Assembly (NCBI GenBank): GCA_016278485.1
Contig: JADQBT010000001.1
Coordinates: 41,530 to 105,529, forward strand
Reading direction: 5' to 3'
From: Halanaerobiales bacterium
GTDB taxonomy: Bacteria > Bacillota > Halanaerobiia > Halanaerobiales > Halanaerobiaceae
Length of the DNA: 64,000 nt
Positions 34,442 through 43,487 of this stretch are shown here, piece by piece (the stretch's first letter is position 1; the number at the start of each line of letters is the position of its first letter). A program made the translations under genes and the position numbers. The notes beneath the pieces were generated by a model. The model was given only the letters and a program-made list of their open reading frames with translations, did not search any database and was not told the origin of the DNA.

Positions 34442-35623
34442 ATGGATGTTTATCAGAAAGCGCTTGTAATGCACGAAGAAAGTAAAGGAAAAATAAGTGT
34501 GGAAAGTAAAGTAGCTGTGAATAATAAAGAAGATCTCAGTCTGGCTTATTCACCAGGTGTAGCAGAACCATGTCGTAGAATTGCTGAAAATAAAGATGAT
34601 ACATATCGCTATACATCCCGGGGTAATTTAGTAGCAGTAGTTTCATCTGGGACTGCAGTTTTGGGATTGGGTGATATTGGACCGGAAGCAGCCTTACCAG
34701 TTATGGAAGGAAAGGCCGTTTTATTCAAAAAATTTGCTAATATAGATGCTTTTCCTCTCTGTGTGAAAAGCAAAGAAGTTGATGATATTGTTCAGTTTGT
34801 GAAGATGTTAGAGCCAACTTTTGCTGGAATAAATCTTGAAGATATTGCGGCTCCTGCCTGTTTTGAGATCGAAAAAAGACTTAAAGCAGAAACTGAAATG
34901 GCTATATTTCATGATGACCAACACGGGACTGCAATCATAACTTTAGCTGGCCTGATCAATGCTTTAAAAATAGTAGATAAGGATTTAGCTGAGGCAAAAA
35001 TTGTGATTAATGGTGCTGGAGCGTCGGCTACTGCTGTAACAAAGTTGCTTTTAAAGGCTGGAGCAGGGGAGATTATAGTCTGTGATAGTCGTGGCGCTCT
35101 CTTTGCGGATAGAAAAGTTAATATGAATCAAGCTAAAGAAGAATTAGCTTCTATTACTAATTCAGCTAACAAGACGGGCTCATTAGCTGATGTTCTGCCA
35201 GGATCAGATATTTTTATCGGTCTATCGATTGGTAATATTGTCAAAGAAGAGATGGTAAAATCAATGGCTGAAAATGCAATCATTTTTGCTCTGGCCAATC
35301 CAGATCCAGAGATTGCTCCTGAAAAGGCTACTAGGGCTGGTGCCAAAGTAATTGCAACTGGTAGATCGGATTATCCAAATCAGATTAATAATGTATTGGC
35401 TTTTCCGGGTGTGATGCGAGGTGCGTTAGACGTTAGGGCTAGTGATATTAACGAAGAGATGAAATTAGCAGCAGCATATGCTATTGCTGAACTAGTAGGC
35501 GATGAGGTTCGGGATGATTATATTATACCGGATCCTTTTGATGAAAGAGTCGCTCCTGCTGTTGCAAAAGCTGTGGCAGATGAAGCCGTGAAAACAGGTG
35601 TAGCCAGATTAAATAATGGTTAA
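34442..35623 (+). CDS. Malic enzyme (malate dehydrogenase, oxaloacetate-decarboxylating)
   Basis: 393 residues, the short bacterial form without a phosphotransacetylase domain. Motifs: [12 protein letters not shown] (catalytic Tyr region), [20 protein letters not shown], metal-binding FHDDQHGTA and Rossmann loop [14 protein letters not shown]. It converts malate to pyruvate and CO2 with reduction of NAD(P)+. It is the last gene of the fumarase-malic enzyme operon and is convergent with rpmB. Confidence 0.95.
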   Translation: MDVYQKALVMHEESKGKISVESKVAVNNKEDLSLAYSPGVAEPCRRIAENKDDTYRYTSRGNLVAVVSSGTAVLGLGDIGPEAALPVMEGKAVLFKKFANIDAFPLCVKSKEVDDIVQFVKMLEPTFAGINLEDIAAPACFEIEKRLKAETEMAIFHDDQHGTAIITLAGLINALKIVDKDLAEAKIVINGAGASATAVTKLLLKAGAGEIIVCDSRGALFADRKVNMNQAKEELASITNSANKTGSLADVLPGSDIFIGLSIGNIVKEEMVKSMAENAIIFALANPDPEIAPEKATRAGAKVIATGRSDYPNQINNVLAFPGVMRGALDVRASDINEEMKLAAAYAIAELVGDEVRDDYIIPDPFDERVAPAVAKAVADEAVKTGVARLNNG

Positions 35624-35626
35624 TAC

Positions 35627-35671
35627 AAAAAAAGGAGTTAACTTGCACTCGATTAAGAGTGGGTTAACTCC
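35627..35671 (-). terminator. Nested-hairpin intrinsic terminator of rpmB (minus strand), shared with the malic enzyme gene
   Basis: A perfect 9-bp stem GGAGTTAAC/GTTAACTCC (35634-35642 with 35663-35671) encloses a second 5-bp hairpin (CACTC/GAGTG). On the minus strand the outer stem is followed by seven T residues (35633-35627), giving a strong rpmB terminator. On the plus strand only a weak T-rich tract follows, so it should end malic-enzyme transcripts less efficiently. Confidence 0.82.
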
Positions 35672-35691
35672 CTCTTGTATTAAAAATTAAA

Positions 35692-35922
35692 TTAATAAGC
35701 TCTTTCAACTCGTCCTGATTTTAAGCATTGGGTACAGACCTTGATCCTCTTCGGAGATCCATCCACAATGGCTTTTACTTTTTTTAGATTAGGACGTTGC
35801 TTTCTTCTAGATACACTGGTGATATTACGACCTACGCCACCTTTTTTCTTGGCTTTACCACGTCTTTGTATGCTATTGGCTTTATTGCCACCTTTTCCAC
35901 AAATTGAACATACTCTAGCCAC
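35692..35922 (-). CDS. rpmB: 50S ribosomal protein L28
   Basis: 76 residues from the GTG at 35922 (MARVCSICGKGGNKA), which lies 8 bases from GGGAGG; the in-frame GTG at 35931 sits on that site and would add three residues not seen in the family. Two CxxC pairs (CSICGKG and CTQCLKSG) mark the zinc-binding form of L28. Length is at the upper end for the family. It is on the strand opposite to its neighbours, with its own promoter and terminator, at the place rpmB holds in Bacillus (between thiN and the asp23-like gene). Confidence 0.95.
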   Translation of the reverse strand: MARVCSICGKGGNKANSIQRRGKAKKKGGVGRNITSVSRRKQRPNLKKVKAIVDGSPKRIKVCTQCLKSGRVERAY

Positions 35923-35979
35923 AGAGAACACCTCCCTTGTTACATTACTTATGGTTTGAGTTTTTTATCATCAGTACTC

Positions 35980-36009
35980 ATTTTAACATAAATTTAGGAA
36001 CTTTGACAA
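35980..36009 (-). promoter_or_regulatory. Promoter of rpmB
   Basis: Read on the minus strand: TTGTCA (36009-36004), 18-base spacer, TAAAAT (35985-35980) with a TGT extended -10 just upstream. It lies 58 bases before the rpmB start. Confidence 0.68.
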
Positions 36010-36069
36010 GTACTTTTTTAACGTTTAGCTTAAATAATTGGTTAGTTTAGCTAATTAGACGTCTGAAAG

Positions 36070-36098
36070 TTGCAACCTTGTTCATAATATTGTAGAAT
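36070..36098 (+). promoter_or_regulatory. Promoter of the asp23-fakA operon
   Basis: TTGCAA (36070-36075), 17-base spacer, TAGAAT (36093-36098), 26 bases upstream of the Asp23-family start codon. Confidence 0.62.
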
Positions 36099-36124
36099 AA
36101 GAGTGTATGAAAAGAGGTGTTAAT

Positions 36125-36487
36125 ATGGAAAAACAATGGGCAAATGAATATGGTAAAATTACTGTTGTTGAAGAAGTCATTTCAAAAATTTCTGGTCTGG
36201 CAGTTATGGAGTGTTATGGTTTAGTTGGCATGTCTGCTCGAGGTGTGCAGGATGGTTTAGCTGACCTACTTGGCTGGGATAACATTAGCAAAGGTGTTGA
36301 TGTTGAAATTGATGATGACAAAGTCTTTCTTGAATTAAATATAATAGTAGAATATGGAACAAATATCCATGAGGTTGCACATAATGTTATGGAAAGAGTT
36401 AAATATACCCTAGAAGAAAAAGTAGGCATTGAAGTTGAAGATATTAACGTTAACGTACAAGGAGTGAGGGTTGGCGATGCAGGTTAA
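36125..36487 (+). CDS. Asp23/Gls24 family protein (YloU-like)
   Basis: 120 residues from ATG 36125, preceded by AGAGGTG; ATG 36107 is in frame but lacks a site. The family core ISKISGLAVMECYGLVGMS and the strand-helix-strand pattern (VEIDDDKVFLELNIIVEYG, VNVQGV) are clear. Family members are abundant envelope- or lipid-associated proteins with a poorly defined role. The gene overlaps fakA (16-17 bases), and the pair asp23-fakA is conserved next to rpmB across Firmicutes. Confidence 0.93.
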   Translation: MEKQWANEYGKITVVEEVISKISGLAVMECYGLVGMSARGVQDGLADLLGWDNISKGVDVEIDDDKVFLELNIIVEYGTNIHEVAHNVMERVKYTLEEKVGIEVEDINVNVQGVRVGDAG

Positions 36488-38180
36488 TGAAGATAATAAT
36501 AAACAGCTGGAAGTTGTTGATGGGTTAGAGATGAAAAAGATGCTTGCAGCTGCAGCGATGTTACTAAAAGAACAACAATCGCTGATAGATTCATTAAATG
36601 TTTTTCCTGTACCCGATGGTGATACAGGTACAAATATGTATCTGACATTTAAAGAAGCTGTTAAATCACTAGAAAAAGTAACAAACAATCATGTAGGTGA
36701 GGTTTGTTCTGTTGTTGCTAAAGGTGCCCTGATGGGTGCTAGAGGTAACTCTGGAGTGATACTTTCACAATTATTAAGAGGTTTTTCCCAGGCAATTAAA
36801 AAAGAAAAGAAACTTCGGGTTGCTGGGTTAGCTTCAGCCTTTGTGAAAGCTTCTGAAGTGGCTTATCATGGTGTTTTAAAACCTGTGGAAGGGACTATTT
36901 TGACTGTCTCGCGTGAAGCAGGTGTTGGCGCTAAAAAAGCTGCGGCTAATAGTTCAGATATTATTTATGTATTAAAAGAAACAATCAGAGCAGCAAGTGA
37001 TTCACTGAGTAGGACGCCGGAAATGTTACCTGCACTTGAAGAAGCAGAAGTTGTCGATGCTGGTGGCCAAGGCTATTTAACAATACTGGAAGGTATGTTA
37101 TTGGGTTTAACAGAGGAAAATATAGAATACAGTTCTGAGATGAGATCTGTGAGTAGTTCGGCTCAGAAAACAGCAACTGAAGATATTAAGTTTGTTTATT
37201 GTACACAAATGCTGGTTAAGGTCAAAGAAAAAAAATTAGATTATTATATAAAACAGTTACGTCATGATTTACAAAGTTATGGTGATTCATTAATGGTGGT
37301 AGGTTCTGATGATATTATAAAAGTTCATGTTCATACCAATCATCCTGGTGTCATACTTGAAAGTGGTTTAAAGATAGGCACTATCCATGATATTAATATT
37401 GATAATATGAAAGAACAAAGTGATGCAAAAAGAGTAAAGGAAGAAGCAGAGAGACTGCCAGGTCATGAACATCATCAGACAGAAGATCAGTTAAAAGATA
37501 GTTCAGAAGAACTTATAAAAGTTAATAAAAATACAGGTATAATTTCTGTTGGTAATGGAGAAGGCATCAAAAAAATACTGAGTGATTTAGGAGTAGACTG
37601 GATTATTGAGGGTGGCCAGTCCATGAATCCTTCCACAAATGATTTTGTTAATGCCATTGAAAAACTAGATGTAAATCGTATTCTCATTTTACCGAATAAT
37701 AAAAACATCTTATCTTCAGCCCAACAAGCTGCCGAAGTTAGTGATAAAGATATTGTAGTCGTACCAACCCGTTCTATAACACAAGCTGTCACCGCTTTAA
37801 TGTCTTTTGATGATCAAGCTGATTTATCAGAATTAAAGGCTATCATGGAAGAAGAAATATCATATGTTACAACATTTGAAATAACCAGAGCAGTCAAAAA
37901 TTCTAAAGTAGATGGCTTAGAAATTAATGAAGATGATATCATAGGTATTAAAAATGGAAAAATAGAAGTAGCTGGAAGTGATTATCTCTCAATAATAGAG
38001 ATACTTTTCTCCAGACATCTTAGTGATGAAGAACTTGTGACTATATTTTATGGTGCTGATATGCAAGAAGAAGATGCTGAAAAAGTAAAAGAAATGTTAA
38101 TGGAGAAATTTGAACTTGATGAGGTCGAGATCTATCAAGGTAATCAACCACTTTATCCATTTATCATTTCCATGGAATAA
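36471..38180 (+). CDS. fakA: Fatty-acid kinase subunit FakA (DAK2 / YloV family)
   Basis: 569 residues. An N-terminal Dak2 kinase domain with NVFPVPDGDTGTNM, KGALMGARGNSGVILSQ and EVVDAGGQG (ATP/metal binding) is followed by a linker and the C-terminal DegV-like FakA domain. FakA phosphorylates fatty acids presented by a FakB (DegV) protein, which is encoded next. The likely start is TTG 36471, 6 bases from AAGGAG inside the asp23 gene; ATG 36477 is the alternative. Substrate assignment rests on family and neighbour. Confidence 0.93.
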   Translation: MAMQVNEDNNKQLEVVDGLEMKKMLAAAAMLLKEQQSLIDSLNVFPVPDGDTGTNMYLTFKEAVKSLEKVTNNHVGEVCSVVAKGALMGARGNSGVILSQLLRGFSQAIKKEKKLRVAGLASAFVKASEVAYHGVLKPVEGTILTVSREAGVGAKKAAANSSDIIYVLKETIRAASDSLSRTPEMLPALEEAEVVDAGGQGYLTILEGMLLGLTEENIEYSSEMRSVSSSAQKTATEDIKFVYCTQMLVKVKEKKLDYYIKQLRHDLQSYGDSLMVVGSDDIIKVHVHTNHPGVILESGLKIGTIHDINIDNMKEQSDAKRVKEEAERLPGHEHHQTEDQLKDSSEELIKVNKNTGIISVGNGEGIKKILSDLGVDWIIEGGQSMNPSTNDFVNAIEKLDVNRILILPNNKNILSSAQQAAEVSDKDIVVVPTRSITQAVTALMSFDDQADLSELKAIMEEEISYVTTFEITRAVKNSKVDGLEINEDDIIGIKNGKIEVAGSDYLSIIEILFSRHLSDEELVTIFYGADMQEEDAEKVKEMLMEKFELDEVEIYQGNQPLYPFIISME

Positions 38181-38191
38181 GGAGTGTTAAA

Positions 38192-39067
38192 ATGATTGCA
38201 TTGGTAACAGATAGTACATCTGATCTACCTAAAGAGATTCTAGAAAAATATCAAATAGAAGTAGTGCCACTGACTGTTCATTTTGGGGAAAAGGTTTATC
38301 AAGATAAAATTGATTTAACTACAGAAGAGTTTTTCGCCAAGATGGAAAGTTCAGAAAAGATGCCAACTACTTCACAGCCTTCTGTTGGTCTATTTATGGA
38401 AAAATATCGTGAATTAAGCAAAGAGTATGATCAGATTCTTTCTATCCATCTTTCCAGTAAATTGAGTGGAACAATTGAGTCTGCACGTCTGGCAGCAGTA
38501 GAAATTGATGACTGTCAAATAGAAATTATAGATTCTCGGGTAACTACTTTGGGACTTGGATTTCTGGTGATGATGGCAGCACGATTACGTGATCAAGGTA
38601 AAGATATTGCTTTTATTAAAGAAAAAATTGAAAATATGCGAAAAAACATTTATATAGCTTTTACTGTCAGTGATCTATCATATTTAGAAAAAGGCGGTAG
38701 AATTGGCAAGGCACAGGCTTTTTTGGGTTCTATCTTTAATTTTAATCCTATCTTAGAGCTGGATGGTTCTCAGGGTGAGATTTTACCTAGGGAAAAAGTG
38801 AGAGGTGCCAAAAAAACCAATCGACGGATGTTAGCGATCATGCAGGAATATTTTGCAGATGCGGATCAGGCCTGGGTTGGCTTCATCAAAGGTATTGATA
38901 ATAAAAGTCAGATAACTTATAAAGAAGATCTTTTTGCTGAATTAGAGCAGCTTAAAACAAAAATGGATATAAATTTTTATGAAAATAATATAAGTGCAGT
39001 GATTGGTTGTCATACTGGACCTTTTATTTATGGCACAATCATGATTAAAGGAGATTTAATGGACTAA
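38192..39067 (+). CDS. DegV family fatty-acid-binding protein (FakB-like)
   Basis: 291 residues. DegV hallmarks: TDSTSDLPKEI at the N-terminus, the fatty-acid carboxylate-binding region TTSQPSVGLF, IHLSSKLSGT, and GCHTGPFIYG near the end. FakB proteins hold a fatty acid for phosphorylation by FakA, whose gene is 11 bases upstream. The last base overlaps the recG start (TAATG). Confidence 0.93.
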   Translation: MIALVTDSTSDLPKEILEKYQIEVVPLTVHFGEKVYQDKIDLTTEEFFAKMESSEKMPTTSQPSVGLFMEKYRELSKEYDQILSIHLSSKLSGTIESARLAAVEIDDCQIEIIDSRVTTLGLGFLVMMAARLRDQGKDIAFIKEKIENMRKNIYIAFTVSDLSYLEKGGRIGKAQAFLGSIFNFNPILELDGSQGEILPREKVRGAKKTNRRMLAIMQEYFADADQAWVGFIKGIDNKSQITYKEDLFAELEQLKTKMDINFYENNISAVIGCHTGPFIYGTIMIKGDLMD

Positions 39068-41124
39068 TGAGCTCTGACCCTACTGTAAGTATTCAATACC
39101 TAAAAGGTGTCGGTCCTAAGCGAGCTGAGCTCTTGCAAAAAATCGAGATTGAAACGATTAAAGATTTACTTTATTATTTTCCTCGGGATTATGAGGATCG
39201 CAGTAAAGTGCTTGAAATGCGTCATATTAGTCCTGGACAGACTGTTACCATCCGGGGAAAAGTAATGAAAATTGAAGATTATCAGACTAGCAGAGGTTTT
39301 AAAATATTAAAGGTTACTTTTAGTGATGATACTGATGTGATTAATGGTGTCTGGTTTAATCAATCATATTTAAAAAGTAAATTTGAAAAAGGAGAAGCTT
39401 ATCTTCTGAATGGTAAAGTGAGTGAAAAAAATTGGCGAAAATATAAGAGTAAAGATATTAATAATCCTGTATTCGAAAAATTAGATGATGAAGAGGATAG
39501 TCTTAATGCTGGGCGTGTTGTTCCAATCTATTCACTTACAGAAGGTGTTAATCAAAAGAGGATGAGGAAGGTCATGGCAAATGCATTAGCTAATTATGCA
39601 AAAAAATTGCCAGACCTTCTTCCTGCGTTTATAAAAGAAAAATATAGTTTTCCTGATTTAGGTACTGCTTTAGAGGGGATTCATTTTCCCGAGAATAAGG
39701 AAGATTACATAGCAGCAAGAAGAAGACTTGCTTTTGAGGAGTTTTTTATTTTCCAATTATATGCGCTTCATAAAAAGGCCAGTTATGCAAAGAATAAGGG
39801 TATTAAACATCAATATCCGGCAAGTAAAATTTCTGCTTTTTTAAAAGAGCTTAATTTTGAATTAACTGCGGCTCAAAAAAGAGTCTGGCAAGAGATTAAA
39901 GCTGATATGGAGAAAGAGGAGCAGATGCGCCGTTTATTACAGGGAGATGTTGGTTCTGGTAAAACTATTATAGCAGCACTTGCCTTAATTGAGACAATGG
40001 CTTCTGGCCATCAAGGTATATTTATGGCACCAACTGAAATCTTAGCTGAACAACATTATTTAAATTTAAAAGAGTTATTTGCAGCACATGGATATAAATT
40101 AGCTTTAATCGTAGGTAGTTTAAAAACAAAGGAAAGAGAAGAACTTGAAAGCAAAATTGCAGCAGGTGAGATTGATTTAATAATTGGTACTCACGCTTTA
40201 TTCCAGTCAAGTATTAGTTATTCTAATCCGGGGTTAATAGTAATTGATGAACAACATAGATTTGGGGTTGAACAAAGATATCAACTAAAAAGCAAAGGCG
40301 AAAATCCTGATTTGTTGGTTATGACTGCAACGCCAATTCCTCGTTCAATGGCGATGCTGATATATGGAGATCTTGATTTATCTGTCATTGATGAGATGCC
40401 ACCTGGGCGTAAACCGATCGGTACATTCTGGCGCCGTTCCAACCGACGCAATAAGATTTATAAATTTGTTAAAGATAAAATAAAAGAGGGAAGACAGGCT
40501 TATCTAGTTTGTCCACTGATTGAACCTTCTGCTGAAATGCCAGATTTAATATCAACGGAAGAATTAGCCGAAGAGTTAGCAAATGGGCAGTTGCGTGAGT
40601 TTAAGCTTTCCCTTTTACATAGTAAGCTAAGTGCAGATCAGAAAAAAGAGATTATGCAAAATTTTAGAGATAATAAATTGGATATACTTGTTTCTACAAC
40701 TGTTATTGAAGTAGGAGTAGATGTTGCCAATGCAACTGTGATGGTGATTGAAAATGCAGAAAGATTTGGCTTGGCTCAATTACATCAATTGCGCGGACGA
40801 GTGGGTAGAGGTCAGCATCAGTCTTATTGTATTTTAATTTCTGACCCACCTGGAGAAGATGCAACTCAGCGTTTAGAAGTTATGACAAGTACATCAGATG
40901 GATTTAAAATTGCAGAAGAAGATTTAAAGATAAGAGGACCAGGTGAATTTTTTGGGACGCGCCAACATGGGATGACTGATCTAAAAATAGCTGATTTAAT
41001 AAAAGACCGTCAGCTTTTAAAATTAGTTCGTCAAGAATCTCAAAATATGATTAAAACGAAGAACTGGGAGAATAAATATAGTAAACTGTTCAAAAAAATT
41101 CAACAGATGGAGCTAAAAATATAA
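39067..41124 (+). CDS. recG: ATP-dependent DNA helicase RecG
   Basis: 685 residues. N-terminal wedge/OB domain (LKGVGPKRAELLQKIEI, VTIRGKVM) followed by the superfamily-2 helicase core: GDVGSGKTIIAALA, the DEQH box in DEQHRFGVEQR, TATPIPRSMA and QLRGRVGRG. It remodels stalled replication forks and Holliday junctions. It is coupled to the DegV gene by a 1-base overlap. Confidence 0.97.
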   Translation: MSSDPTVSIQYLKGVGPKRAELLQKIEIETIKDLLYYFPRDYEDRSKVLEMRHISPGQTVTIRGKVMKIEDYQTSRGFKILKVTFSDDTDVINGVWFNQSYLKSKFEKGEAYLLNGKVSEKNWRKYKSKDINNPVFEKLDDEEDSLNAGRVVPIYSLTEGVNQKRMRKVMANALANYAKKLPDLLPAFIKEKYSFPDLGTALEGIHFPENKEDYIAARRRLAFEEFFIFQLYALHKKASYAKNKGIKHQYPASKISAFLKELNFELTAAQKRVWQEIKADMEKEEQMRRLLQGDVGSGKTIIAALALIETMASGHQGIFMAPTEILAEQHYLNLKELFAAHGYKLALIVGSLKTKEREELESKIAAGEIDLIIGTHALFQSSISYSNPGLIVIDEQHRFGVEQRYQLKSKGENPDLLVMTATPIPRSMAMLIYGDLDLSVIDEMPPGRKPIGTFWRRSNRRNKIYKFVKDKIKEGRQAYLVCPLIEPSAEMPDLISTEELAEELANGQLREFKLSLLHSKLSADQKKEIMQNFRDNKLDILVSTTVIEVGVDVANATVMVIENAERFGLAQLHQLRGRVGRGQHQSYCILISDPPGEDATQRLEVMTSTSDGFKIAEEDLKIRGPGEFFGTRQHGMTDLKIADLIKDRQLLKLVRQESQNMIKTKNWENKYSKLFKKIQQMELKI

Positions 41125-41139
41125 TTAGGAGTGTTTTTG

Positions 41140-41700
41140 ATGAGAATTATAGCTGGTATAGCCGGTGGTATTCATCTTGAAAGTTTAGAGACAAAAGATG
41201 TTAGACCAACACTAGACCGGGTTAGAGAAGCGGTATTTAATATGCTTGGCCCAGATGTTCCTGGAGCTAAATTTCTTGATCTATTTGCTGGATTTGGTGG
41301 CATTGGTCTAGAGGCAGCCAGCCGCGGTGCTGCTAAAACTGTTCTAGTTGAAAATAATAGAAGTCATGCAGAGATAATAGAACAAAATATCGTAAAAACT
41401 AAGTTAGGTAAACAGACTGAACTTGTACAGAGAGATGTTTTTAGCTTTTTGCAGATGACGCCAAAAAAGTTTAATTTAATTTATATGGATCCTCCCTATG
41501 CCAGTAACGCGGCAGAAAAGTCGATAAATTTAATTTTAAAAAAAGGTATTATTGAAGATGCAGGGTTAATAGTAGCTGAAATTAGTAGAAAAGATAATCT
41601 GCCGGGCTGGCCTGAACTTGATATATTAAGAGATAGAGTATATGGAAATACTAGAATAATAATTTATGAATTTAGAGAGGAAGTAGAGAATGATCAATAA
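41140..41700 (+). CDS. rsmD: 16S rRNA (guanine-966-N2) methyltransferase
   Basis: 186 residues from ATG 41140 (AGGAG at 8 bases). AdoMet-binding FLDLFAGFGGIGLEAASRGA and the N-methylation motif MDPPYAS are visible, with RPTLDRVREAVFNML near the start. It makes m2G966 in 16S rRNA. It overlaps coaD by 11 bases; rsmD-coaD-ylbJ corresponds to ylbH-ylbI-ylbJ of B. subtilis. Confidence 0.95.
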   Translation: MRIIAGIAGGIHLESLETKDVRPTLDRVREAVFNMLGPDVPGAKFLDLFAGFGGIGLEAASRGAAKTVLVENNRSHAEIIEQNIVKTKLGKQTELVQRDVFSFLQMTPKKFNLIYMDPPYASNAAEKSINLILKKGIIEDAGLIVAEISRKDNLPGWPELDILRDRVYGNTRIIIYEFREEVENDQ

Positions 41701-42175
41701 AGTAGTTTATCCAGGGAGTTTTGACCCGGTAACAAATGGGCATCTAGAAATCATTAAGAGAGCTTCCAAAATGTTTGATAAAGTAATAGTAGCTGTTTTT
41801 TGTAATCCCAATAAAAACCCGCTCTTCTCGATGGAAGAAAGAGTTAGTTTTTTAGAGGAAGCGACTAAAGATATTTCTGGTGTGAAAGTTGATTCTTTTT
41901 CTGGCTTAACGATAAATTATGTTGAGTCAATTGGTGGAAATGCAGCTATCTTACGTGGTTTGAGAGCTGTATCTGATTTTGAGGGAGAATTTCAAATGTC
42001 CTCAATGAATAAGTCGCTTAACTCTGAGATTGAAACTGTTTTTCTAATGACTGAAGCCAAATATGCATTTCTAAGCTCTACCATTATCAAAGAAGCCGCT
42101 CACTTTAATGGTGATGTAAGAAGTTTGGTTCCAGCCTGTGTTTATCAGAAACTTATTAATAAATTTAATGACTAA
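41690..42175 (+). CDS. coaD: Pantetheine-phosphate adenylyltransferase
   Basis: 161 residues. Nucleotidyltransferase motif YPGSFDPVTNGHLEII, substrate block AILRGLRAVSDFEGEFQM and the ISSTIIKE-like LSSTIIKEAA are all present. It makes dephospho-CoA from phosphopantetheine, so follows the coaBC step encoded at 13-14 kb. Its stop overlaps the 3' end of ylbJ on the other strand by 4 bases. Confidence 0.97.
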   Translation: MINKVVYPGSFDPVTNGHLEIIKRASKMFDKVIVAVFCNPNKNPLFSMEERVSFLEEATKDISGVKVDSFSGLTINYVESIGGNAAILRGLRAVSDFEGEFQMSSMNKSLNSEIETVFLMTEAKYAFLSSTIIKEAAHFNGDVRSLVPACVYQKLINKFND

Positions 42176-43401
42176 GCATGGTCAAATATATTTTTAAAAG
42201 CTGTTACTAGAAAAGAGAAGGTTAAACTAATCGTTAAAATTAACAAAAATGACATCAGGATTAACATGAAACTTTCTTGATATAAAACATTTCCATTTTC
42301 GGCAAGTAGTACGGTGGGGGCTGTTTGACCATTAAATGGAATAAACAAGAGAAAAGTAAAGATTCCTGCAAAAACACTCTGTAAAATTCTGGCCACAAAA
42401 TATGGTTTGAGGCTAATATCTGTATTGTTGACCATAGTTGCTACCTGTGCATGAACTGAGAGGCCACTCCAAGCAATGATTACATTGACCAAGATAACTT
42501 TATATAAGAGTGGTGCAGCTGCTTGACTGGTTAGATTAGCTCCATTAGTGATTTCAAAGAAGCCACTAAAGAGGGGTACAATTAAATTTTCTGTAATGCC
42601 TAATGGTGCAAAGAAAAAGAGAAAACTTTTACTTAATAACGATATTATCCCAGTGACAACAATTATTTTTGTTACTACAGAAAAAAGAATAATCATGCCA
42701 CCCACCATTAAAAGTGTATTAACTGACTCTCTAACCGAATCACCCAATAACTCACCAAAGTTTCTTCCATCATTTTTGCGGGCGGTTAGTAGTTCATTAA
42801 GAGCGCGATAAAGTATATTTGGCTCTTTTTGTGACGGGTTATTATCGATAGTATTTACTTTATCAGCTTCTGTACCTTTGTAAAATCTCATAATTAGCCC
42901 AATCATGATGCTGGATAGATAATGTGCGCCTGTAATAATTATAGCCAGATCTGCTCGATGAAACATACCAACAGCAACCGCTCCAATCATAAACAAAGGA
43001 TCTGCCGTATTCGTAAAACTTACCAATCGCTCTGCTTCAGTCTTTGAACATAGTTTTTTTCTGCGTAAATTAGCCGTTATTTTAGCACCAATTGGATAAC
43101 CAGAAGCTAAACCCATTGAAAATGCAAATGCCCCGACACCAGGGACTCTAAAAAGTGGTCGCATTAATGGTTCAAGTAAAGCTCCTAAAAAATGAACAAC
43201 GCCTAATCCCATCAAAATTTCGGCAATAATAAAAAATGGTAATAAAGATGGAAAGACAATTTCCCACCAGACCCGAAGTCCTTCCAGTGCTGCATAAAAA
43301 GCTTCTTCTGAAAAAACTATAACCATGATTGTCAGTAATACAGTTACCAGAGCAGACATAACCATTTTTTGTTCTCTATCTGAAATAGTTATATCAATCA
43401 C
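42172..43401 (-). CDS. ylbJ: Sporulation integral membrane protein YlbJ
   Basis: About 405 residues with many membrane segments and two nucleoside-recognition (Gate) motifs: WWEIVFPSLLPFFIIAEIL and FSMGLASGYPIGAK in the first half, and the LFSGFFEITNGANL region in the second. YlbJ is required for spore cortex formation in Bacillus. The start is unclear: the only canonical codon near the N-terminus is GTG 43401, but this overlaps the very strong site AGGAGGTGAT. An ATA at 43392 lies at the best distance (8 bases), while the first ATG (43365) has no site. Its place beside coaD supports identity. Confidence 0.9.
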   Translation of the reverse strand: MIDITISDREQKMVMSALVTVLLTIMVIVFSEEAFYAALEGLRVWWEIVFPSLLPFFIIAEILMGLGVVHFLGALLEPLMRPLFRVPGVGAFAFSMGLASGYPIGAKITANLRRKKLCSKTEAERLVSFTNTADPLFMIGAVAVGMFHRADLAIIITGAHYLSSIMIGLIMRFYKGTEADKVNTIDNNPSQKEPNILYRALNELLTARKNDGRNFGELLGDSVRESVNTLLMVGGMIILFSVVTKIIVVTGIISLLSKSFLFFFAPLGITENLIVPLFSGFFEITNGANLTSQAAAPLLYKVILVNVIIAWSGLSVHAQVATMVNNTDISLKPYFVARILQSVFAGIFTFLLFIPFNGQTAPTVLLAENGNVLYQESFMLILMSFLLILTISLTFSFLVTAFKNIFDHA

Positions 43402-43487
43402 CTCCTGTTAACTAATTTTATTTGTTAAGAGTCTTATTTATCACCAAAAAATTATTTATAGAGAAAAAAATGAAGGGGGATTAAAAT

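Noticed and set aside
36003..36031. Plus-strand TTGACA with a TAGCTT 17 bases later as asp23 promoter
   Set aside because: The -10 is poor and a better promoter (36070-36098) is nearer the gene.
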